Shown here in pieces: positions 9,899-23,400 of a stretch of DNA of 64,000 nt. Every line of letters starts with the position of its first letter. The stretch's first letter is position 1. The notes under the pieces are model-generated. The model had not been told where the DNA came from. It was given only the letters and a program-made list of their open reading frames with translations, and made no database searches. The DNA is taken from NCBI GenBank assembly GCA_021186555.1, contig JAJKFL010000003.1:49997630-50061629 (forward strand), given 5' to 3'. Origin of the DNA: Reticulitermes speratus. Taxonomy: Eukaryota; Arthropoda; Insecta; Blattodea; Rhinotermitidae. The translations under genes and the position numbers were made by a program.

Positions 9899-11478
9899 CA
9901 GGCACTGCACTTACCTGCCACAGCCACAACGCGATCGCCTGCTCACAGACATGCAATGCCAGGCAGACCTTGGCTAAGTAACGCAAAGAGGCAGTGCTTC
10001 AATTGAAATATGTTCCAAATAGAGATAACAATTAAGAAATATGCAACATCTGCATAAGAAATGCTTTTGTAATTTTTATTTGGAATTATTGGTGGTTTAC
10101 TTCTTTCTCTTGACAGAAGTAATAGAACAGAAATTTGTTTGCATGCTGGATGGTGTACAGAATTAGGCAACAGAGAGAGATACAAGTACAATCCTGCATG
10201 GCAGAAGTGCAGGCTGGCTCTGTCTCATTCTTGGCTTGCAAATTTATGAATAATATCATACCATAAATTACTCTTGGTTTACAAGAAAATAATCGCATTT
10301 ATGACCATTAATTGAACCTGCTTTAATGGTTTTCTTTCAAATTTCAAATGACTGAAGAGTGCCTTCTATAGATTTACAATCAGTAGAGTCCTGTCATATA
10401 TGGTGGGTCCCGAGTTTTGGCAATGGTGCAGGGGCCTTGGTAAGTCTGTTCTCACAGAACTGCCTTATGAGGGGGTATGTAAGCCTTTACATCCACGAAC
10501 CATTCACACAGTGTTTCAGATGTATGATTTTCTGTGAATAATTGTGATACCAGTTGTCAACACATTGAGAACTTCCTTTTGCTCACTTGTCTCGAAGTAA
10601 AAGCATCGTTTTTAGAATGTCACCTTACTTAACAGGATGTTAGGAAGTTATTCCTAAACTATTTCTACAGTCACCAGAAAAAATGTTTCTGCATTTAACA
10701 ATGAATATGTAATACACTAAATATTTTTTTTTTCTCTGAGTCACCTATAAACACCAGCAATATACAGTGATTTGATAGGCATGGCTCAGGTAATGATTTT
10801 ACCAACTTGAACAAAATACTGACATCGGCATGCAAGGATGTTGGAGTTATCAAAACTGTACAGACAGATTTGTATATGTGGCTAAGTGGAAGAACATCAG
10901 TAACACACTAGCCACTGGAAAGCCACAAAATGCATACAGAAATTCAAGGCGGAAACCTGGAAAGTAAGCACATGAAAGATGAAGGGGAGGCGGAAAGATA
11001 ATATTAAGACAGATCTTGGGGAGATTGGTTGGGAGAAGATGGTGAGTTGGGGTAAACAACTGGTTATTAATATTACAAGTGTTGAACCTTTCTGTTAACA
11101 GGCAGATAGAAAGTATGACAAATATATAAATATGTACATCCTTCAGGAGAAGGAAGGAGGTCACAGTTAAAACTTTTTCAGAAGAAGATGGATAAAACAT
11201 TTGTGTCTTACTTTTTTTGGGCAATGATATAGTATTTGAATGATTAATCTGAATATGACAAAGTAAATATGATCATAAGGATCTGTTTATAATAAAATGA
11301 GGCTATCAGTGAATCTTTGTTCCAAAACTTGTTATACAGTGTGTTGTGCTACAGTCACAAGATTTATATAAGAATGTTTATTAAAAATATAAGCATAATT
11401 GCTCTAACTTCATGCCCATTCATTAAGATTCTCTACATTAAGTACATAATTCTCTTTTGCCAATATTCAATCACACAC

Positions 11479-11514
<36 letters not shown>

Positions 11515-11683
11515 TCGCTCCTAATGTTTTCAAAGACTTCATTCGCTCAGATATGGATGCACTGTGCATTTTAAATATAAGGAAATAAATTATGTTACTG
11601 CTACTTTCATCATTTACCAGACATAAAATGAAACCGTCTGTTCTGATTAGCGTGTAAGAATAACTTCGAATCTAGACCTGTGC
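9899..11683. other. Intergenic or GAS2-like 3' UTR, nothing recognised
   Basis: AT-rich sequence after the GAS2-like stop. It probably begins with the 3' UTR; no convincing poly(A) site could be chosen. An open frame of 124 codons on the minus strand at 10850-11224 has no recognisable domain and is not called. Confidence 0.5.
11479..11514. repeat. Microsatellite (AT)n(AC)n
   Basis: About 36 bases of AT then AC dinucleotides. Similar simple tracts: (TG)n 30911-30936, CA-rich 37761-37820, AAT-rich 38832-38866. Confidence 0.9.
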
Positions 11684-11838
11684 TCCTGGGATATTATGTG
11701 GCGTCGTGTGGTAATTGTTTACCGACGTTTCAGGACAATGTATTGGTCCCATCTTCTTGACCCTTGAAGATGGGACCGATACGTTGTCCCGAAACGTCGG
11801 TAAACAATTACCACAATATGCCGCGTAATATCCCAGAA
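11684..11838. repeat. Compact foldback (about 155 bp)
   Basis: The left arm tcctgggatattatgtggcg ... gtttaccgacgtttc pairs with the right arm gaaacgtcggtaaac ... tatcccagaag over about 70 bases, almost without a loop. Its termini match the dispersed E-type repeat (TTCTGGGATGTGACGC ends). Confidence 0.85.
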
Positions 11839-13326
11839 GAGTGCAGATCTCATCAACATCGCGGCAGAAGCATGACATCTAGGTTAACTCTGAAGCTAGT
11901 TCTACTCCCTTTGCTGTTACATGACATACAGTACATATTTTAAAGATGTTATTGCCATTTCCACCTCAGTTAAACTCAGACAACACTTTAAATGCACTTA
12001 ATAACATGCAGAAAACTACTTTAAATAAATCAGTCAATAAAAAGCACACAAATTCTTAACAAAAACTTTTCTGTAGATTGTTACAATGTACCGCACTATT
12101 TACAAATGCAATATTTATGAACCAGTGCAGCAGATGGAAGACCCCAGAATACAGGTTTCTTCACTGACCTGCCAACAAACTCTCTAAAGTTCTACAGTTT
12201 AACCATTGCTCCAACACAGGCAGACTGATGTCTATATTATGATCTTATGTTATATTTTTGCATTTTTTTTCCTTCATTGTAATGCACAGTCACAGCTGGT
12301 ACTAAGTATATACAAAGATTGATTTGTATCCAAATTCTGCTGGCTTTGCTGTGAGCAAAAAAGAAAAACAATACAAATTTCAACTGAAGCACTGTCAGTG
12401 TTAGCACTCTGGCACCTTGTGTAGCTTGTCACCTCACAAAAAAATGAAGTAGAAGAGTGAGACTTTCACACCTGTTGGAGAATGCTGTTATGTAGATAAC
12501 ACACATGTCAATCACATTGCCTAAAAGCATTTTCCAGTGATTTTGTAATTTTTTTAATAGTTTTTATTAGCTGCATTAATAAATAAGATTCTAAATACTG
12601 TATGTTAGGCATGACATTAAAAATTAATTTTTAAAAGCCTTTAAATTAAGTTTTGTAAAAACCTTATTTTCATTTTTTATTTTTTAAGTTAATGTTGAAT
12701 AATTTACATAAATAATTAGCCTATAGTTAGAAGCATTATAATATATGTTAGATAATTTAATAAAATTGCATCTTTTGTATCATCATATGCAATGATTAGA
12801 AGCATTTATGTGTTTCACACATTTGCAATAGTGTATTACTTTCTTGAATTACTAATACAATTTTGTCACTGTTTTTTCAAATAGAAACAGGTATTAATAT
12901 TTCTTTATGTGTCTTATAATATCATGTATCATTACATGGAATTATCATTGCATTTGACACCTATTAATTGTACTTCTGAATACATTTCTTCAAAGAATTT
13001 TGAGTAAAACATATGATTTCTGCTCATCCTACTTATATATCAGATACAGAGAATGTTTTCATTTGATCATGAGTAATAAACCAAATGCAACCTTTGACTG
13101 AATCTGTAAAAATGTATAGCTAAAGTACAAAAGGTGAAGGTTATTAGATGTTAACAGTTTGTAACAATTATTTATACGGAATACTGAGAATTATTTCTAG
13201 GACTGCTACTGTTGACCAGACAGCTGTAAATTTAGGTTTATACATCTCGTTGTGAATGCATACAAAAAGGAAATTATACACAGTTCGTTGTTCATAACTC
13301 AATCATTTGTAATTAGCTTTGACATT
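11839..13326. other. Intergenic, AT-rich, nothing recognised
   Basis: No open frame, repeat family or RNA gene was recognised in this stretch. Confidence 0.5.
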
Positions 13327-13719
13327 GTACTACATGTTTCGGCCCTATTTCCGGCCATCATCAGGTACTACATTTAAAACATCTTTAGGAAGAATATTAT
13401 TGACATTAAGGAAAAGAGAGGGTATTGGAAATTGAAAGAGGAAGTACTAGATCACACTCTGTGGAGAACTTGCTTTGGAAAAGGCTATGAACCTGTCATA
13501 AGGCAGACAACAGGATGAATGAAACATTCACAATTTCGGCTTATTTTTGGCACAAATTGGAGGAAACCTAGCTTTTTAATCTGTATGATAATTATACTTG
13601 CAAAAAATGAGATCTCATTTTAATTTTGACATGTTGACCATACAGTAGTATTCTTCCTCAAGGTGTTTTCAATGTAGTACCTAATGATAGCCGGAAATAG
13701 GGCCGAAACATGTAGTACA
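13327..13719. repeat. Foldback with 290-base spacer
   Basis: The left arm 13327-13377 (tgtactacatgtttcggccc, then catcatcaggtactacat) is repeated inverted at 13671-13719 with few changes. Sequence between the arms shows no recognisable gene. Confidence 0.85.
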
Positions 13720-14616
13720 AATTAAAATCTAGTTATAAAGATTAACTTGGGAACAACTGCTATAGTCTGGCAGTGCTTTCACCACACACAAATTGTTTGT
13801 TCAATTACTCTCCATAATGTAACTTCCAATCAAGTAATTTAAATTCTTTCCCGTGCCATATGGTTTAAATCATTGGATGTCAAATTGTGGACAGCAGGTT
13901 ACATCTTGCTTGTGAATAAATGTAATCTAGATTCATGCGTTGTCACAAAGTTAACTTCACATGTCTGGAAATTTTGAGTCCCGCATTATGCTTAAAAGTT
14001 TCGACTAGGCGACCAAGTGAGATATGAGTCTGTTATGGTGGTGAATATGAAGACTTTTGCCTTCTGGGATGTGACGCCGTGTTATAAATTGTGTTTGATT
14101 TTAAAAACTACATTATAAAAATCATGTCGTAAACATAACTGTAACATAACCTTGTTTGCAACTGCATTTATATACATATAACTATAACTACATGTTTCAT
14201 GATTCACCTAACTCAAACCACAGGGTCTAATCTTCTTGTTTTTTTCAGTTCATCTAAGACTTCCTAAGATTTTTATTTTGTTTTTCAAGATTTCACTGTA
14301 CTAGTCATCAGCCAATTCAGTGGCTGATTTTGGTTGAAGGGTGAATCCCCTAAAAAACGTTTGATATCATGATGCGTACAAAATGTGTTTTTTTTTTTTT
14401 TTTTTACATTTTGATTTGGCAGGCCCCCCCCCCCCGGGTGCCCCTGCTGTTGGCATCTGATTTAGTCTATTTAGAAATAATTACAATTAATCAACATAAA
14501 ATGAAAAATATAGTATCATTCCATATATATTCTATTCTAATAATGTAAAAAAGTGCTCACCAAGAACATTGGTTTTTAATTTTTTTTATATTATCTTCAC
14601 CGTGCATTTTTAAACA

Positions 14617-14802
14617 ACTCACAAATTACACACCAACGAAATGCACTATATTTTTTACTTTTTATTCTTTAACCCCTACATATGTTTAAGCCTTTACAAG
14701 ATTACGAGCCCCCTGAAGATGGAAGGCTGAAACATATGTAGGGTTAAACAATAAAATGTGAAAATATAGTGCATTTCGTTGATGTGTAATTTGTGAATTG
14801 GT
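14617..14802. repeat. Foldback (about 185 bp)
   Basis: The left arm (aactcacaaattacacacca, acgaaatgcactatattt) and the right arm (aaatatagtgcatttcgttg, atgtgtaatttgtgaatt) are about 90 percent complementary over about 70 bases. The module CTGAAGATGGAAGGCTGAAAC lies at the loop side. Confidence 0.85.
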
Positions 14803-17289
14803 TTTTTCATGTTGGTTATCACTGTTGGAGGATTGTGATGCAACATTTTAAATATATTAAAAGAGAGATCAACTGATTTAAAAAGCGTAATTCCACATGG
14901 CCGTACTGTGGTAATTCGGTGTAAGATATACTGGTTCAAGGAACATTATACAAGAAATTATACGCTGCTGCAAAATTCTAATCCACCCATGTATCTTTAT
15001 ATTGCCTATATGTACTATGGATATGAAGCATGAAGACTTCATCTTAAGTAATTATGTTACTGTTTTATAACCTGTGTTCAAAGATAATGTGTAAGGTGCG
15101 AAGAATTATTCACATAACCTGGAGCTGTTTTAATTTCAGGCACAAGGAAAAGACTCAAAAAACAGAGTCAAAAGTGCAACAAAGAAAAAAGTGACATTCA
15201 CCAACTTAAAGCACTAGTGAAAGTTGGAGCATCAAGTGGGAAAACAAATGTCATTATGCTAAGTGCAATTGTAGGGATAAGAAGTGAAACACTCACATTC
15301 CTACGCCAATAATCCAGCACAAGTTGGAAGATTCATACACCCAGCAAAAAGTAGATGGTCTGCTTAAATTTTATCAACTGCAATCCAATTTTGCCATACA
15401 AGAAGCTCTTTCTCTTTTCACATTTATGGCAGAATACAAAGTATGACTTTATAAATTGCCTCTTTTCGATATATATATATATTGTTTGTGTAATTCAAAT
15501 ATTTATTGACACACAATGGAACTCTGCTGAAACCTCTCACCAGTGAAAGTGTAAAAAGACATTACAGTTGCGATGAAAGTTGGGTTTTCTTGCAGATGCT
15601 GTAATTGCAACCTGCCTTATTGCAGTACCAAGTTAGGCAACTGGTTATGATGGGGAATGCAAGAATAATGTAATGTGGCTAGGAAGAAGCTTGTCCAAGT
15701 GGTTCGTTCCCAAGACTTATTTCTTGGCACTGTTAATCCTTTCACTGTTTGCTACATTTTTGGTCAATGAGTGTTTAAAAATAACCAGAAGTCTTGGCAC
15801 AAATATTTAATAGTATGATTTACCAAAAATTTGCTACCACTTTGGTGCAACAGTCAGAAAACTGTCAAAGAAAATTGTAGTGGCAAGAATGAATGGTATG
15901 GTCATGAATAAGACAAAACATATATTACATTTTAACTGTGCATGAAGTGCTATGGTATGTTATGTATGAATATCTATGTACATACAACTTGTTACCACAT
16001 CCCACTTTTCACAAACCAATGAACATTTCCAGTTTGATGTCTGGTTTATGGAATCAACACTGTTATGAATGTGAAGGCTTGACTGTGTAATTATTGTATC
16101 AGGCTTTGATTTGTTTTCAGTAATACACTGTATTTCATCAGCATTAAAACTGGAGATTTTGTTAATTATGTATGTCTAATTTATTTACTTAGAATTCAGT
16201 ATGACAAATGAAGCAGATCCCAAGTATTGCAACCAGGGAAATGGCTGCTTAATGGCTTAAGAGACAGAGAGAAACAGAGATGGAGAGAGAGATAGAAAAG
16301 TCAAATCAGTTTTATTTGGTGGAATCTTTTGCCTCAGCTTCTTCCTGTCTCTGGTGTAAATTTGATATTATTACAACTAATTTGTTGGCTGAATTTTCAC
16401 TTGTCACAGAAAAATTCTGCATCACATGTTTTGAATGTGTCAGAACAGCTTCATACATAACACAGAGTATGTTTTAGGTGTAGTGCAAATACTCCATCCA
16501 TAACATAAAAATGGTTTTATGGGCAGTGGAATTCTTCCGTCCATAATAAGCTTACAGTTATTCCTCAAAACTACAACAGTACACCATGTTTTGAATCTCC
16601 AACACAATTGGGAAAGCCATCCTAAGTATCCTACCAGCCAATTCCTGAAGTAAACAGCTGATAGTTACACAATTATCACAGCATTAACTCCATTGGACTA
16701 AATGAAGCAAAAATAATTCTAGGATAACCTCTCACTATGACTTCTGTGTGAAAAGGGTATATACTAATTTATGAATGAAAACTGAAGTAATGAAGGTAAG
16801 AGTACAAGCCTCTCAAGCTTGAAGTCAGGACAAAAACAAAAGGGCCAGAATAAATGTCACACACTTCGTTTCAGACTGCATTTGTACAAATATTTACATT
16901 ACACTAATAATTTTCATTTTCTTAGACTCCGGAATTCTTTTCACAACTGCTCATTACAATTTATTATGATTACAAAACAGAATTTATTAATTGCTAGTGT
17001 TGGTACACCTGGTTGATACTAATATCAATCTGCTACCACAAAGTACGCCTAAAACAAAAATTTCCACGAACTGATTTGGCATTATGCAAACTGGACATCG
17101 AGGCGGAAGGTTGGCTCTTTTAATGTGTCGAATGCATGACTTCTGCAACATAATTCAAACAAAGTGCCAAAACCCCTCAACCTCCCTCAAACCAACTAGA
17201 TAATCTGTGCTACCGACCTTCCTCACGGCTACTAGATCAATACTCCTGCGTGCACATTCACAGACGATTCTCTGCTTCTTTACTCTGTG
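14803..17289. other. Intergenic with weak coding-like remnants
   Basis: Mostly AT-rich. At 15140-15455 and 15590-15780 short reading-frame pieces look protein-like but are broken by stops (see findings). Nothing else was recognised. Confidence 0.4.
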
Positions 17290-17393
17290 GCAGCCACAGA
17301 TCAATATACGTACAACTTGTGGAACGTCCAGTTAGCGCATGACGTGTGTCGACTGTTTTCGCCGGTTGTCGTTCGGAACTTGTGTGAAGAACT
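17290..17393 (+). promoter_or_regulatory. ALG8: Probable ALG8 promoter and 5' UTR
   Basis: The bases before the ALG8 ATG are richer in CpG (gacgtgtgtcgac, tcgccggttgtcgttcgg) than the AT-rich surroundings, as expected near a housekeeping-gene transcription start. No TATA box is evident. The start site itself cannot be placed. Confidence 0.4.
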
Positions 17394-17452
17394 ATGTTCT
17401 GGAGCATAGTTGCTTTAATTTCATGTGTTAAAGTACTACTAATTCCATCTTA
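17394..17452 (+). CDS. ALG8: ALG8 exon 1 (start codon, first membrane helix)
   Basis: ATG at 17394 opens [19 protein letters not shown]; the last two bases TA join T at 18706 to give Tyr. The donor is gtaagt. The start is chosen because it supplies the expected signal-anchor helix directly before [12 protein letters not shown] and fits the phase. At 59 bases it is too short for ordinary ORF listings. Confidence 0.88.
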
Positions 17453-20400
17453 GTAAGTATAAATTATGCAGATCCAGTGTATAATTCAAAAAATTACAGA
17501 ATACAGCGTACCTCTAGTTTGTAGTAATTAACGTTAGCAGAAGCGCCAATACAATGTCGCCAACACCAGCAGGTTTGGATACGAGGAATTAAAACTAATA
17601 GTGATTTCGAAATTATCATGTCAGAGATGTAAATTGTGACATATGGCCATTATTTTCATTTTTCCATCATGAATAGGAAATCAGTATTTTTATATTTTCG
17701 CTAAAATAATTAGACATTAGAAATGTTTACCGTCATGAACTGTTACTTATCGCAGTGACTTTGACCAGTGATACCTATCTTGTTTTAGGGGTATCCAAAC
17801 TGTAGATGAGGCTTCACGTGGTCGTTGATTTTCTAATATAAATGCCTATATGTCTGTGACACTTCTTGCTGTAATATGACATGTACCCGTGCCCAATAAC
17901 ATTTATTGTGTCACCTAAGTCTGATTTCCATAGGGCCATACCGACGTAATGTCAGGTCGTGTACAGTTTTTAACTAATTGTACAAGGAGGTGTAGAGTGA
18001 CAAGTATGTACTAAGGGCCTGCGATTGCGTAGTTGGTAAGAGTTTTCACGTCGCCTAAACGCCCAGACCGGCTCTGGGGCCCATGCAGCCAAGGTGGGTA
18101 AAGCGGCCGGGGCCTGAGGATGGTCACTCACCTCCATTGGATGCCGATGTTCGGAATGAGCGGAGCTATACTTCCACTTCCCTTATATGCCTTAATGACA
18201 TGTATAGGGAAAAACTTTGCCTTTTTTACCTTTTACAACTATGTGGAAACTTACTGTTTGTATAATTTCCGGTTATCATTAGATATTCAAGGAGTTGAGT
18301 TAGTGATGGTTCTAAGGCCTGTCATTTTAAGGATACTGTGGAAGTTTGAGTGGCTTTGAAGAGTGCTTTGTAGGAAGTTGCACAGTTTGACTTCCCCAAA
18401 AGTTTTAAACCACTTTATCAATTAGATTCTAAAAGATTCTGATGATCTAAAATAACTAGATATATCTAGTCATTTTAGGTTTCTGGACGATGTACGAAGT
18501 CCAGAAACCCATTAGTTCTCACTTTATCAATACTTTCTGAAGTGTACACTGGGTGAACAGCAGTATTATGTTAGTAACTGCATCTTAGAACTAATTGGTG
18601 CTGCTGGATTCAAGCTATGACTCCTACTTCAGAGCTTGTAAAACTTGCATTACATCTGTACTAATGTTACCGCTTTGGAAATCATTTTATAATCATTTTT
18701 TCCAGTCGCTCGACAGATTTTGAGGTGCACCGAAACTGGTTGGCCATTACCCACAGTCTGCCTATAAGCAAATGGTATCAAGAAGCAACTTCAGAATGGA
18801 CGCTGGACTATCCTCCTTTGTTTGCGTGGTTTGAGTTTATCCTGTCCTATTTTGCAAAATATGTTGACGCTGAAATGTTGCAAGTGAATAACCTAAACTA
18901 TGCATCTTCAAGCACAGTTCTGTTCCAGAGGTTATCAGTCATTGTCACAGACATTGTACTTGCATATGGAACACAGGAGTAAGTATTTATACCTGAAATT
19001 TAAAGACATTTTAATAAATAAGTTAGGAAGTACATGTAGGTAATTTATCACAATTTAAAATACATTTCTGCAAGCTTCCTAACTATTTTTTCCTCAAAAT
19101 GTCATGGTTTACACACCATTATCATCATTGCTGTCATCCTTGTTGCCATCATCATCATTGTTGTTGTTGTACTTTTACATTAATGCTTGTTTCCCCGAAA
19201 AATGTGCTGTTGGTTTTACTTCCCACCTGTGAAAAGACTGTAGCGTAATGTTAAGGAAAAATTTCCCTCTGGAAGATGATGTACAGTATTTATTTTTGAA
19301 ACAGTCAGAGGTATTCGGATGTCTATAAAATCATTCCTGAAGTTAAATTCACTGATGTCCAAGTAAATTAATTACTTTTTTTTCATCTGTATGAAATGCA
19401 ATGAAACATTTGTAACATTTTCTTACAAAACTGAAATTTTATCCCATATTCAGTGTTATTTTGAGAAACTAAATTAAAGTTTTCAATATTGAAATTGGTC
19501 CTCATATAGTGTTTTTCATTTTGTCACATAGATAATTTTTGAAACCATCCATTTAATTGATATTTATCTTCCTTATATCCTAGAGACATTTTTGCTCTGA
19601 CAGCCCAAGGCATATGTGAATGACCAACCTATAACATAGTATAATACATTGTATACTACAGTTTGGTAAAAACAGTTAGTGGGAAGATTCTGTGAGTGAA
19701 AGGTAACAAAAGTTTTAATGTGGGTAATTAATTTCCTTCTTTCTACTAACTTAATGGAGATGTGGGAGAGCAAGGATGATTATTGTGCTGTGATTTGGAA
19801 GTATTGTGCTCTGGAATGGAATGTTTCTGACTCTGATTGCAACTTGAACGTACATACAGATGTCATTTGTGAGGAGATGAGGTTATATTCTGACGCTTCA
19901 ACTGGTGTTGAATGACAAGATAGGCTTTGTTTAAAGGCGGAAAAATAATAGGACTGATGAATTTTATAAGTGCAGTTTTTCTGCAGACCAATGATTTTTC
20001 TTTTTGTACTTGTACACTAGAATGATTAGCATTTTTGGAAAACTCTCAATATGATTTTAGGATTCTCCCACAAAAGCATGAAAAAAAGCATTTGTTGCAG
20101 TTTAATACAATTTAAGCCATCTTCTTCATAACTCAATGAGGCAAACAGAAAATAGGGGGGGGGGGTAATGGAGAGAGCGAGACAGCCAGATTGGCTGTCT
20201 ATGCCATTATATGAAAAATTAATGTGAGGAATGTTTGTTATAAACAATAATAACCATGTTTAAGAAATGCTGTGACTTATTTTCAGGCTGTGTAGCTATT
20301 TGAGCAGCAGTGGAATTCGAAAAAGCAGCAAATGGGGATCTCGTTGGAGGTCACCAGCTGCAATCCTGCAGATACTTCTGTTGGGCAATGCTGGTCTGCT

Positions 20401-23400
20401 GTTGGTTGATCATATCCATTTTCAGTATAATGGTTTTCTGCTTGGTCTTCTCTTGATCTCTATGGTTAGAATTCTGCAGGTAATTACAATTATTTTGTGG
20501 TTTCTGCTATGCTTGAACTCCCAGTTAGGGTTTCCTCTCATTTATTTTTAATGTACTCAAGTAAGTACCCTCAGTATTAAACTACCTGTATTTAGGATTT
20601 CCTCAGTTTAGTGTTCAAATTTATTGTTTCCTAAAGAAACCTTAAATGGTGATGTTGGCTATATGTACAAAATTTGTTCCTTTGTTCAGAAGTTTTGTTT
20701 TGAAAAGAAACAGTTTTAATATTGTGTCATAGAAATTTTTGATAAAATTATGATCATGATAGGACTGAAAATTAAGAAATAAGATTTGTGGTGCATGTGG
20801 TAAAAGCAAAAAGGTGGAGTTGTCCCTATACACACCATGAAGACATATAAGGAGAGTGGGGGTATAGCTCCACTCATGCTTAAGCTCAGCACTAGATGGA
20901 GGTGAGTGATTAACTTCATGCTCCAGCCACTTTACTCTCAGAAAAGTGCCTCAGTACCCATTGAATAGGAGCCGGGGTGGGCCCTTAGAGCTGGTCTGGA
21001 CATTTTTGAGCAGAGGAAAATACCTTGTCCCTAGTGGGATTTGAACCTTGAACTGTCCACCCCATGTCATAATGCTATTTATATATGGTTCTGACAGTGA
21101 TATATTGCACAGGGTTACTTGATTTCTGACTTTTTCCATTGTCTGTTATTCCAAAAAATGAGTCCATTGTTTTGAAAATGGGATCTTTTCTGTCCACAGG
21201 CAAAAAATGGGGAGGTGTTTACTTCATTGGGTCTGATGGAAGTGTTCTAACACTGGACTAGTTAGGACAGAAACATCCAGTTTTTGAAATTTGTTATTTT
21301 TGGAATACTAGACAATGGGCAAAGTCCAGAAACCAATGAATCCTAAACATGATGTTATAATGTTTCATGTTTTGGTGTTTGCAGGGCCATTTCTTGATGG
21401 CAGCGTTCTGGTTTGCGGTTCTTCTCAACTTGAAACATATTTTTATATATGTGGCCCCAGCATACTTTGTGTATCTGTTGCGTAGTTACTGCTTCCTTGG
21501 AACACATTCTGGTGGTTCTGTACAGTGGCGATTCTTTTCTTCAGTTCGTTTTGCAAAGCTTGGTTTGGTGGTAGCATCTGTTTTCCTCGTCTCTTTTGGA
21601 CCTTTCATTGTTTTGAACCAACTGCCTCAGGTGATTAATAATGCTTTTCAGATTGTATCATTATAGCAATCGTTTGACAACCGCTGGGGTTTTATTTGTG
21701 AAAGACTTTGCTATTGGAAAGAATTTAACAACAAATTTACAAAGTTCACCTTAATACAACACAGATATGTACCAAAGTATGGAAAAAAAAAACACTGAAC
21801 TGCAGTTACTTTATTTAAACAACATTCTGAGCCATTGAACTATTCATAAATAATAGTTGCATGATTAACATTACATGGAAAATGAATAAAAATTAAGTCC
21901 ATACTTATTATAAATATGGTACATAAAATTCCATAAGATTTAATCAGTGCTGACTGGTTAAAACAGAGAAGCGTGAACTTAACAAAGCTGCAAGGACAGT
22001 GAGAGATGCTGTGCTGATACTGCTTCTGTGCAGATAGCTCAGGGATGCTATGATGTTCTGTGCGTTTTAGAGAATCTGAGAATGAATTATGGCTGAGAAG
22101 AGGCTCCAGGAACAACAAATGGTTTGCAAGAGGAAGGAGCTTGTAAAAATAAAGATTTTCTTTCAAAATGAAAAACAATTATTACATGTGCATCTCATAT
22201 AAGTGAAAACTTGCCAATTGATTATTTGTACAGTCAGGAGTTACTATATTTGAACACAGTGGTTGGCAGGGAATTGCTGTATATTTCCTGCATAATATGG
22301 ATCCTGTTTAAGAAAGTCCAAGTTTTTGAAAATATGTAGTAATATGAAATTAAGTTTTGTTTATTTGGATTTTGTCTTTCCTTTTTTGGGGGCAGATATT
22401 AGTAATGGTAGTTTGGTTTGTAGATCATTTTTTTATCTTTAAGATTACACATTTATACATTTAAAATCTGGAAGCATACGAGGTCTGACAAAAAAAACGA
22501 GACTAACCCTATAGCTCTGGAACTAAGAGTGGGGGGATGAAACAAATATACGGCTATGGAACATGATCTGTCCTGTCACAGTGTTACAAGTTTCAGCTCG
22601 ATCGCTTCACTCAGTACAAGTTGACGCATCTTCAAATATAGGCGTGTTTTTACCCTCGGATGGAAAATGTCGGACTGCAAAAGTGAACAACGAGTTAACA
22701 TCAAGTTTCTTGTTAAACTGAAGAAATCCGCGACGGAAACTTTTCAATTATTGACTGAGGCTTATGGTGAAGATTGCATATCTCGTACACGCATTTTTGA
22801 GTGGCACAAACGATTTTCGGAAGGCAGAGAAAGCGTGAAAGATGATGATCACCCAGGCCGGCCACGCACAGCTGTTAACGATGACAACATTGAAAAAGTG
22901 CGACATGTGATTCGAAAAGACAGAAGGTTGAGTGTTCGAGCAGTAGCTGAGAAAGTTAATTTGGATAGGGAAAGTGTTCGACGAATTCTAACGGAAGAAT
23001 TGAACATGACAAAGGTTTGTGCAAAAATGGTTCCAAAAATTCTGTCAGATGAACAAAAAGAACGCCACCAGGAATTGTGTTTGGACCTTTTGCAACGCAT
23101 TGAGGATGAACCAGATTTGTTGAATTCGGTCATTACTTGTGATGAAACTTGGATATTTACGTATGATCCGGAAACCAAGCGACAATCAATGCAGTGGAAG
23201 TCAACATCATCTCCAAGACCAAAAAAAGCACGCATGAGTCATTCGAAGTTCAAGGCCATGTTGATTGTTTTCTTCGATATCCAGGGTATTGTGATGGCAG
23301 AGTGGGTACCTAGCGGCCAGACGGTAAATCAACACTATTACATTGAAGTGTTGATGAAATTACGGGAACGTGTGAGAAGGAAACGACCGGAATTGTGGCA

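Noticed and set aside
10850..11224. 124-codon open frame on the minus strand
   Set aside because: No domain, no splice context, AT-rich composition; long frames of this size arise by chance.
22849..23235. 128-codon open frame on the minus strand
   Set aside because: It is the antisense shadow of the mariner transposase.
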